A DNA stretch of 64,000 nucleotides. It comes from Aquabacterium commune. GTDB taxonomy: Bacteria > Pseudomonadota > Gammaproteobacteria > Burkholderiales > Burkholderiaceae_C. Below the pieces are notes generated by a model. It was given only the letters and a program-made list of their open reading frames with translations, made no database searches and was not told the DNA's origin. Location of the stretch: positions 1 to 64,000 of the forward strand of contig NZ_SNXW01000005.1 in assembly GCF_004362855.1 (NCBI RefSeq). The letters are read 5' to 3'. The position numbers and the translations under genes are program-made. This document shows positions 56,860 through 64,000 of this stretch, one piece after another (position 1 is the first letter of the stretch; each line of letters starts with the position of its first letter).

Positions 56860-56963
56860 AAGCCGCGGCAAGCGGGCTTTTGTGGACTGGGTCACGCACG
56901 GCTCAAGCCCCTGGCCATCTGGCCGATATCCATGCACCAGACCGGTGATGCCGGTCGCCGTGC
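56860..56963 (+). promoter_or_regulatory. Structured leader or intergenic hairpins upstream of the chemoreceptor
   Basis: Within the 256-bp gap there is a GC-rich hairpin followed by TTTT (about 56860-56881). A second hairpin follows: GACCGG-TGATG-CCGGTC (56940-56956), extended by GCAC (56934-56937) and GTGC (56960-56963). Both lie ahead of the chemoreceptor start at 57033. The first could be an attenuator. The rest of the gap shows nothing I can name. Confidence 0.35.
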
Positions 56964-57032
56964 GCCAGGGTCCGGGTCCACGCACGGCCGTCGCGTCATC
57001 CCCGGAAGTCTCGCACCGGGAGTCGGTTTTTC

Positions 57033-58574
57033 ATGTTCAAGCATCTGAGCATTTCGGGCAAGCTGTGGACGGCCGTCGCAGCCTTGATCATCGCCATGTT
57101 GGGCATCGTGGCCCTGGCCGCCTGGCGCTCTGTCTCGCAACAGCAGGCCGCCGATGCCGCGCTCCAGGTCAGCGACGACAAGCTGCGTTCGGCCACCGCC
57201 TGGGCCTCCAAAAGCACCACCACCGTGACCCGCGTGATCGCCGGCAACCTCAGCAGCGACCCCGTCGTGGCCGAGACCTATGCCAAGACCAACGCGGAGA
57301 CGATCGCAGAGATCAACCGCCTGCACAAGCACATCGAATCGCTGCCGCTCACCGACGAGGACCGGCGACAGATGGCCAAGATCAGCGAGTTGCGCGGCCA
57401 GGTGCTGGCCTTGCACAAATCGCTGCAGGGCATGAAGGCGGCCGGCCAGCACGACGAGGTGCGCAGCAAGGTGATCGGCGAGTTCGCCCCGCTGGCGCAG
57501 ACTTACAGCGACGCCCTGCACGGCTTCATCAGCTTGCAGGAGCGCAACGCGACGGAGATCCGCGGCGAGATCGCCCAGGCCCGCCGCAACATCACGGCCA
57601 CGGCCGCCGTCATGGTGATGGGCGTGCTGCTGCTCACCGCCATCGGCGCGCGTTTCCTGATCCGCTCGATCCAGGCACCGCTGAAGGAAGCCGTGCGCGT
57701 GGCCTCCCACATCGCCCAGGGCGACCTGAGCGTGCGCGTGGACACCTCCCGCACCGACGAGTTCGGTGAACTGATGCAGGCCCTCAACGGCATGGTCAGC
57801 TCGCTGGGCACCCTGGTGCACGACGTGCGCCAGAGCACCGACGCCATCTACACGGCCTCCACCGAGATCGCCACCGGCAACCACGACCTGTCCACCCGCA
57901 CCGAGCAGACGGCGTCCAGCCTGCAGGAGACGGCCTCGTCGATGGAACAGCTGACCAGCACGGTGACGCAGTCGGCCCAGGCGGCGTCGCAAGCCAACCA
58001 GCTCGCCACCTCGGCCAGCGACGCGGCCCAGCGCGGCGGCCAGGTGGTGCACCAGGTGGTGGCCACGATGGAAGAGATCGCCACGGCGTCGCGCAAGATC
58101 AACGACATCATCGGCGTGATCGACGGCATTGCCTTCCAGACCAACATCCTCGCCTTGAACGCCGCCGTGGAAGCGGCCCGTGCCGGCGAGCAGGGCCGCG
58201 GCTTCGCGGTGGTGGCCTCGGAGGTGCGCTCGCTGGCGCAACGCTCGGCCAACGCCGCCCGCGAGATCAAGGGCCTGATCGCCGCCTCGGGCGAGCGCGT
58301 GGACTCGGGCGCGCAGCTCGTGGGCGAAGCTGGCCAGGCCATGAACGAGATCGTCACCGCCATCCAGCGCGTGACCGACATGATGGGCGACATCAGCGCC
58401 TCGACCTCGGAGCAAAGCGATGGCATCCACCAGGTCAGCCTGGCGGTGTCTCACCTGGACCAGATGACGCAGCAAAACGCCGCGCTGGTCGAGCAATCGG
58501 CCGCGGCTTCGCAGAGCATGCGCGACCAGGCACAGCGCCTGTCGGGTGCGGTGAACGTGTTCCGCACGACCTGA
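57033..58574 (+). CDS. Methyl-accepting chemotaxis protein
   Basis: A 513-residue chemoreceptor: membrane helix 1 (about 10-31), a helical periplasmic ligand domain (about 32-190), helix 2 (about 191-212) and HAMP. A coiled signalling domain follows, with the highly conserved tip [35 protein letters not shown]. Glutamine/glutamate-rich methylation helices flank it ([17 protein letters not shown]). There is no C-terminal NWETF pentapeptide, so methylation enzymes bind without that tether. It signals to CheA through CheW; those genes are not in the window. Confidence 0.96.
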   Translation: MFKHLSISGKLWTAVAALIIAMLGIVALAAWRSVSQQQAADAALQVSDDKLRSATAWASKSTTTVTRVIAGNLSSDPVVAETYAKTNAETIAEINRLHKHIESLPLTDEDRRQMAKISELRGQVLALHKSLQGMKAAGQHDEVRSKVIGEFAPLAQTYSDALHGFISLQERNATEIRGEIAQARRNITATAAVMVMGVLLLTAIGARFLIRSIQAPLKEAVRVASHIAQGDLSVRVDTSRTDEFGELMQALNGMVSSLGTLVHDVRQSTDAIYTASTEIATGNHDLSTRTEQTASSLQETASSMEQLTSTVTQSAQAASQANQLATSASDAAQRGGQVVHQVVATMEEIATASRKINDIIGVIDGIAFQTNILALNAAVEAARAGEQGRGFAVVASEVRSLAQRSANAAREIKGLIAASGERVDSGAQLVGEAGQAMNEIVTAIQRVTDMMGDISASTSEQSDGIHQVSLAVSHLDQMTQQNAALVEQSAAASQSMRDQAQRLSGAVNVFRTT

Positions 58575-58592
58575 TCGCGCGCCACAGCCATG

Positions 58593-58619
58593 AAAAAAGC
58601 CCCGCGGTGCGGGGCTTTT
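58593..58619. terminator. Bidirectional intrinsic terminator between the chemoreceptor gene and metK
   Basis: AGCCCCGC (58598-58605), loop GGT, GCGGGGCT (58609-58616), flanked by an A-run on the left and a T-run on the right. It lies between a plus-strand gene ending at 58574 and minus-strand metK ending at 58640, so it can serve both. Confidence 0.88.
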
Positions 58620-58639
58620 GCTTTGGCGCGGGGCAGGCT

Positions 58640-59821
58640 TTACAGCCCAGCCGCTGCACGCAGCGCAGCCGCTTTGTCCGTGCGCTCCCAGGTGAACTCG
58701 GGCTCTTCGCGGCCGAAATGGCCATACGCGGCGGTCTTGGAATAGATCGGGCGCAGCAGGTCCAGCATCTGGATGATGCCCTTGGGGCGCAGGTCGAAGT
58801 GCTCGGCCACCAGCGCGGAGAGCTTGTCATCGGGGATGACGCCGGTGCCTTCGGTATAGACCGTGATGTTCATGGGCTTGGCCACGCCGATGGCGTAGGC
58901 GACCTGCACCTGGCACTGCTTGGCCAGGCCGGCGGCGACGATGTTCTTGGCCACGTAGCGGGCGGCGTAGGCGGCCGAGCGGTCCACCTTGGAGGGGTCC
59001 TTGCCCGAGAAGGCGCCACCGCCGTGCGGGCAGGCGCCGCCGTAGGTGTCCACGATGATCTTGCGACCGGTCAGGCCGCAGTCGCCCTGCGGGCCGCCGA
59101 TGACGAAGCGGCCGGTCGGGTTGACCAGGTAGCGCGTGTTCTGCAGCCACTCCTGGGGCAGCACGGGCTTGATGATCTCTTCGATCACGGCCTCGATGAA
59201 GGAGTCCTTCATCTTGTGCTGGGTCTCGGACTGATCGGGGCTGTGCTGGGTGGACAGCACCACGGTGTCGATGCTGTGGGGCTTGCCATCGACATAGCGC
59301 ATCGTGACCTGGCTCTTGGCGTCCGGGCGCAGGAAGGGCAGGCGGCCGTCCTTGCGCAGCTGGGCCTGGCGCTCGACCAGGCGGTGCGCGTAGTAGATCG
59401 GCGCGGGCATCAGCTCGGGCGTCTCGTCACAGGCGTAGCCGAACATCAGGCCCTGGTCGCCGGCACCGATGTTGAGGTGGTCGTCGGAGGCGTGGTCCAC
59501 GCCCTGGGCGATGTCGTTGGACTGCTTGTCGTAGGCCACCAGCACGGCGCAACCCTTGTAGTCGATGCCGTACTCGGTGTTGTCGTAGCCGATGCGCTGG
59601 ATGGTGTCGCGCGCCACCTGGATGTAGTCCACGTGGGCGTTGGTGGTGATCTCACCGGCCAGCACGACCAGACCGGTGTTGGTCAGGGTTTCGGCGGCCA
59701 CGCGCGAGCGGGGGTCTTGCGCGAAGATGGCGTCGAGGATCGCGTCGGAGATCTGGTCGGCGACCTTGTCGGGGTGGCCTTCAGAGACGGATTCGGAAGT
59801 GAAGAGGAAATCGTTTGACAC
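58640..59821 (-). CDS. metK: S-adenosylmethionine synthetase
   Basis: A 393-residue enzyme that makes SAM from methionine and ATP. Motifs: [13 protein letters not shown] (ATP/methionine site), [12 protein letters not shown], and the phosphate-binding [23 protein letters not shown]. No SAM riboswitch was recognised upstream. Instead the 376-bp gap to the divergent transporter operon contains several GTTCGG/CCGAAC half-sites. A possible -10 box (TACACT on the minus strand, about 59960-59965) would put those palindromes at or just upstream of its -35 region. Confidence 0.98.
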   Translation of the reverse strand: MSNDFLFTSESVSEGHPDKVADQISDAILDAIFAQDPRSRVAAETLTNTGLVVLAGEITTNAHVDYIQVARDTIQRIGYDNTEYGIDYKGCAVLVAYDKQSNDIAQGVDHASDDHLNIGAGDQGLMFGYACDETPELMPAPIYYAHRLVERQAQLRKDGRLPFLRPDAKSQVTMRYVDGKPHSIDTVVLSTQHSPDQSETQHKMKDSFIEAVIEEIIKPVLPQEWLQNTRYLVNPTGRFVIGGPQGDCGLTGRKIIVDTYGGACPHGGGAFSGKDPSKVDRSAAYAARYVAKNIVAAGLAKQCQVQVAYAIGVAKPMNITVYTEGTGVIPDDKLSALVAEHFDLRPKGIIQMLDLLRPIYSKTAAYGHFGREEPEFTWERTDKAAALRAAAGL

Positions 59822-59977
59822 GCTGTGTGCTCCTGAAAAAATGACATCAACCTCGGCGTCGCCCAGGCTGTTGAAAGCAGTTTTTCCACAGCGGCGAACG
59901 CTTTAGCGGCATGTTTGAATCGCCCCGCAAGTTGTCCTGTTAACTCGGCGATGCGCGTAGTGTAGAGGAAATGGGCC

Positions 59978-60026
59978 GTTCGGTGCACCGAACAAGCGAC
60001 CTCCGAAGCGTTCGACAATCCGAACG
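59978..60026. promoter_or_regulatory. Clustered GTTCGG/CCGAAC palindromes, candidate operator
   Basis: A perfect 16-nt palindrome, GTTCGGTGCACCGAAC, lies at 59978-59993. A second inverted repeat, CGTTCG-N6-CGAACG, is at 60009-60026, and an intervening CCGAAG half-site starts at 60003. Five related half-sites in 49 bp, placed between divergent metK and the binding-protein gene, suggest a repressor or activator site. The regulator is not identifiable. The remaining intergenic DNA (59822-59977 and 60027-60197) shows no other clear element. Confidence 0.55.
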
Positions 60027-60197
60027 AGGACGCACCTCCGCCACGGCCCACCTCCAATGAAATCAAGAACTTGGCGATCACGGCCAGCGAAATTCACGCT
60101 GGCACGGGCCGTGCGTTGTCAAATCAGACCGGCCCGCCTCACCGCACCCGCCGACCTCAACGAGCTTCAACGAGCCCCCACGCAAAGGACACGCCCC

Positions 60198-61109
60198 ATG
60201 AACGCCAAGCTGATCCGCCCCTTGTTGCCGAGCCTCTTGCTGAGCCTGCTGCTGGCCCCCCTGGCCACCCAGGTCCATGCGCAGGCTTCGCCCACCCTGC
60301 AGAAAATCGCCGAGAGCGGCGTCATCAGCCTGGGCCACCGGGAGTCGTCGATCCCCTTCTCGTACTACGACGACAAGCAGCAGGTCGTGGGCTATTCGCA
60401 CGAGCTGATGCTCAAGGCCGTGGACGCCATCAAGGCCGAGCTGAAGAAGCCGGGCCTGACCATCAAGCTGGTGCCGGTGACCTCGCAAAACCGCATCCCG
60501 CTGGTGCTCAATGGCAGCGTGGACATCGAGTGCGGCTCGACCACCAACAACGCCGAGCGCGCCAAACAGGTGGACTTCTCCACCAGCATCTTCGTGGTGG
60601 GCACGCGCCTGATGACGAAGAAGGATTCGGGCATCAAGGACTTCGCCGACCTCAAGGGCAAGAACGTGGTGGTGACCGCCGGCACGACCTCGGAGCGCCT
60701 GCTGCGCAAGTACAACGAGACCTCGGGCACGGGCATGGCCATCATCTCGGCCAAGGACCATGGCGAGAGCTTCCTGACGCTGGAAACGGGCCGCGCCGTG
60801 GCCTTCATGATGGACGACGCCCTGCTGTATGGCGAGAAGGCCAAGGCCAAGAAGGCCGACGACTGGGTGGTGGTCGGCAAGCCCATGTCCAACGAGGCCT
60901 ACGGTTGCATGATGCGCAAGGGCGACCCCGCTTTCAAGAAGATCGTGGACACCGCATTGACCAAGGCCATGACCTCGGGCGAGGCCGCCAGGATCTACGC
61001 CAAGTGGTTCCAGCAGCCCATCCCGCCGAAGGGCCTGAACCTGGCCTGGCCGATGTCCGATGACGTGCAGGGCCTGTACAAGGCGCCCACCGACAAGCCT
61101 TTCGAATGA
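60198..61109 (+). CDS. gltI: Glutamate/aspartate-type ABC transporter substrate-binding protein
   Basis: A 303-residue periplasmic protein from ATG 60198; the upstream frame extension to 60057 lacks a signal peptide. Residues 1-27 are a signal peptide ending VHAQA. The rest is a type 3 solute-binding fold, with ESGVISLGHRESSIPFSYYDD, VTSQNRIPLVLNGSVDIECGSTTNN and FWQQPIPP-like ends (WFQQPIPPKG) typical of GltI. It should capture glutamate or aspartate for the permease encoded downstream. Asparaginase and porin genes stand between binding protein and permease, which is unusual for the glt operon. Confidence 0.93.
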   Translation: MNAKLIRPLLPSLLLSLLLAPLATQVHAQASPTLQKIAESGVISLGHRESSIPFSYYDDKQQVVGYSHELMLKAVDAIKAELKKPGLTIKLVPVTSQNRIPLVLNGSVDIECGSTTNNAERAKQVDFSTSIFVVGTRLMTKKDSGIKDFADLKGKNVVVTAGTTSERLLRKYNETSGTGMAIISAKDHGESFLTLETGRAVAFMMDDALLYGEKAKAKKADDWVVVGKPMSNEAYGCMMRKGDPAFKKIVDTALTKAMTSGEAARIYAKWFQQPIPPKGLNLAWPMSDDVQGLYKAPTDKPFE

Positions 61110-61149
61110 ACGATGCGTTGAGCTGCCACCCGGCAGCCTGACAAAGAAA

Positions 61150-61172
61150 GCGGCCCGACCGCGGCCGCTTCA
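61150..61172 (+). promoter_or_regulatory. Intercistronic hairpin between binding protein and asparaginase
   Basis: AAGCGGCC (61150-61157) pairs perfectly with GGCCGCTT (61165-61172) over a 7-nt loop, 41 bp after the binding-protein stop. There is no T-run. It may stabilise the upstream mRNA or attenuate downstream genes, which is common after abundant binding proteins. Confidence 0.5.
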
Positions 61173-61249
61173 CCCAACCTCCGCTGATCCCTGAAAAGAG
61201 CCCTGTTTGACCGCGCCATCGGCCCGGTCGGGGCCGCTGCATTGCCTGA

Positions 61250-62389
<1,140 letters not shown>

Positions 62390-62390
62390 G

Positions 62391-63473
62391 ATGAACGCCC
62401 CCGCATCCACCAAGACCCTCGTTTGCCGCACCGCCATGGGCGCCATCCTGGCCACCGGCCTGGCCGCCAGCGGCGCTGCCCAGGCCCAAAGCGCCGCAAC
62501 GTCGTCGGTGACCCTCTACGGCATCATCGACATGTTCGTGCAGTACGGCAAAGGTGACGGCACCCAGCTGGCCGTGCAATCGGGCGGCGTCAGCGGCTCG
62601 CGCCTGGGCTTCAAGGGCAGCGAAGACCTCGGCGGCGGCTTGAAGGCCCAGTTCCAGCTGGAAGCCGGCATCCTGACCGACACCGGCGCACAGGCCAACA
62701 CCAGCAGCTTCTTCAGCCGCCAGTCCTGGGTGGGCCTGAGCAGCGACAGCTGGGGCTCGCTGAGCGCCGGCCGCCAGACCATCCCGCAGTACGACATCCT
62801 CGACGCCTTCGACACCTTCGGCACGGGCGTGGGTTCGTCGGCATCCAGCAGCATCGTCTCGACCACCAGCCGCGCCAACAACAGCGTCAAGTACAGCTCG
62901 CCCAAGCTCGGCGGCTTCAGCGGCGTGGCCCTGGTCGGCATGGGCGAGACCGCGCCCACGGCCACCAACAGCGGCGACAACGCCAACGTGTACGCCCTGG
63001 GTGGCACCTACAGCAACGGCCCCTTCAGCGCAGGCCTGGCGCTGAACATGTTCAAGCGCGGCACCAATGCGCAGGTGGACGCCCGCTACGTGCTGGCCAC
63101 CGCCTCCTACGACTTTGGCGTGGCCAAGCTCTCGGGTGCCGTGCAGAAGGTGCGCAACCTGTCGGGCACCGACAGCGTGGACCGCACCGAGGCCATGGTC
63201 GGCGTGAACGTGCCGGTGACGGCGCGCAACACCGTGAGCGCTGCCGTCGGCCAGGTCACCACCTCCGGCCAGTCGTCGCTCAACGCGCGCCAATGGACGC
63301 TGGGCGCCACCCACGTGCTGAGCAAGCGCACCAGCTTTTACGGCGTGCTGAGCCACATCGGCAACGGTGCGGCCACGAGCTACACGACCACGGCCGCCAA
63401 CGGCTTGGGGCCCATCACGTCGGCTGGCAAGGACGTGAGCAGCCTGCAAGTGGGCGTGCGGCACGCATTTTGA
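62391..63473 (+). CDS. Burkholderiales-type general porin
   Basis: A 360-residue outer-membrane trimeric porin. The signal peptide ends AAQAQ. SSVTLYGIIDMFVQYG opens the barrel, followed by the loop-3 region (SRLGFKGSEDLGGGLKAQFQLE, SFFSRQSWVGLSSDSWGSLSAGRQ) and a terminal Phe (VGVRHAF). It begins one base after the asparaginase stop codon. Its place in an amino-acid uptake operon suggests it lets asparagine, glutamine and acidic amino acids through the outer membrane. Confidence 0.95.
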   Translation: MNAPASTKTLVCRTAMGAILATGLAASGAAQAQSAATSSVTLYGIIDMFVQYGKGDGTQLAVQSGGVSGSRLGFKGSEDLGGGLKAQFQLEAGILTDTGAQANTSSFFSRQSWVGLSSDSWGSLSAGRQTIPQYDILDAFDTFGTGVGSSASSSIVSTTSRANNSVKYSSPKLGGFSGVALVGMGETAPTATNSGDNANVYALGGTYSNGPFSAGLALNMFKRGTNAQVDARYVLATASYDFGVAKLSGAVQKVRNLSGTDSVDRTEAMVGVNVPVTARNTVSAAVGQVTTSGQSSLNARQWTLGATHVLSKRTSFYGVLSHIGNGAATSYTTTAANGLGPITSAGKDVSSLQVGVRHAF

Positions 63474-63529
63474 TAGCGTGTTGACCGGGTGGCCCCGCAC
63501 CGGGGCTGCCTGGTTTGAAAGGAACAACG

Positions 63530-64000
63530 ATGAGCTACCAATGGAATTGGTCCGTCTTCGCACAGGAGACGGTGGTGGGCGATGGCAGCACCTACGCCGG
63601 CTGGATGCTGGCGGGTTTGAAGATGACGGTGACGGTGTCGCTGAGCGCCTGGGTGCTGGCCCTGGTGATGGGCGCCATCGTCGGCGTGCTGCGCACGGTG
63701 CCAGGCAAAGGCCTGCAGCGGGTGGCCACGACCTACGTGGAGGTGCTGCGCAACATCCCGCTGCTGGTCCAGCTCTTCGTCTGGTACTTCATCGTGCCGG
63801 AGTTGCTGCCCACGGCCTGGGGCAACGCCATCAAGCAATTGCCGCCTGACACGCAGCAGCTGGGTGCGGCCATCCTGTGCCTGGGCCTGTTCACCTCGGC
63901 GCGCGTGAGCGAGCAGGTGCGCGCCGGCATCGAAAGCCTGCCCATCGGGCAGACGCGGGCGGCGCTCGCTTTGGGCCTGACGCTGCCGCAGGCCTACCGC
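63530..64000 (+). CDS. gltJ: Glutamate/aspartate ABC transporter permease, 3'-partial
   Basis: The first 157 residues of an inner-membrane permease (AAAGGA six bases before ATG 63530). The start MSYQWNWSVFAQE is typical of GltJ. Membrane helices follow (MTVTVSLSAWVLALVMGAIVGVL, LLVQLFVWYFIVPELL, LGAAILCLGLFTSARV), then the beginning of the EAA loop (ESLPIGQTRAALALGLT) that contacts the ATPase. The gene runs out of the window. A small hairpin (GCCCC-N5-GGGGC, 63492-63506) lies between porin and this gene. Confidence 0.93.
   Translation, partial: MSYQWNWSVFAQETVVGDGSTYAGWMLAGLKMTVTVSLSAWVLALVMGAIVGVLRTVPGKGLQRVATTYVEVLRNIPLLVQLFVWYFIVPELLPTAWGNAIKQLPPDTQQLGAAILCLGLFTSARVSEQVRAGIESLPIGQTRAALALGLTLPQAYR

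Noticed and set aside
56889..56911. Possible c-di-GMP-I riboswitch before the chemoreceptor gene
   Set aside because: A TCACGCAC-like stretch is present, but the second conserved half (GGACGCAAAGCC) is absent, so the aptamer cannot be supported.

Overview
The window reads as chromosomal DNA of a GC-rich betaproteobacterium of the order Burkholderiales, most like the Comamonadaceae or the Leptothrix/Aquabacterium group. The main reasons are an S-adenosylhomocysteine (SAH) riboswitch in front of ahcY, two PEP-CTERM surface proteins, a PA2779/PA2778 pair, a VgrG locus, Burkholderiales-type porins and very high third-position GC in the core genes. The species cannot be named from the sequence alone. 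No rRNA, tRNA, CRISPR array, insertion sequence or integrase was seen.

Layout. 1-1.8 kb: a lower-GC accessory patch with the end of an M15 peptidase that looks like an antibacterial effector, a small exported partner and an unknown gene. 1.8-6.4 kb: core genes leuS, lptE, holA. 6.5-14.4 kb: a stand-alone condensation-type acyltransferase, a GGDEF-EAL protein, a thioredoxin-like protein, the PA2779/PA2778 pair, a ParA-type ATPase and a class I glutamine amidotransferase-type hydrolase. 14.6-21.2 kb: a type VI secretion cassette made of VgrG, a large cargo protein of unknown activity and a convergent FGE-fold lipoprotein. 21.3-27.6 kb: small conserved proteins, two more c-di-GMP proteins and an RlmN-family radical SAM enzyme.

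27.7-35.8 kb: a tightly packed minus-strand operon. It encodes two membrane diguanylate cyclases, a hybrid histidine kinase with an HPt domain, a REC-HD-GYP phosphodiesterase, a porin-like beta-barrel and a periplasmic PstS-like protein. The first four genes are joined by 4-bp ATGA overlaps. This is the best candidate for an incompletely described system in the window: envelope sensing wired into c-di-GMP synthesis and breakdown. 36-46.4 kb: cinA-pgpA-thiL, maeB, a secreted barnase-type RNase with its barstar inhibitor, an NDUFA9-like dehydrogenase, a soluble lytic transglycosylase and 5-formyl-THF cyclo-ligase.

46.5-59.8 kb: two PEP-CTERM proteins, OmpW, the methyl-cycle operon ahcY-tlyA-metF behind the SAH riboswitch, prfC, a membrane GGDEF protein, an HD-GYP protein, a chemoreceptor and metK. 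The activated methyl cycle is well represented here: MetK makes SAM, AhcY clears SAH, and MetF supplies methyl-THF. 60.2-64 kb: a plus-strand operon of glutamate/aspartate-binding protein, periplasmic asparaginase, porin and ABC permease (cut by the window end). It looks built to let asparagine in, deamidate it and import the product.

Eight c-di-GMP turnover proteins (four GGDEF, two GGDEF-EAL, two HD-GYP), plus a hybrid kinase and a chemoreceptor, make this a signalling-dense segment. Most long open frames opposite real genes are GC-rich antisense shadows and were left out.
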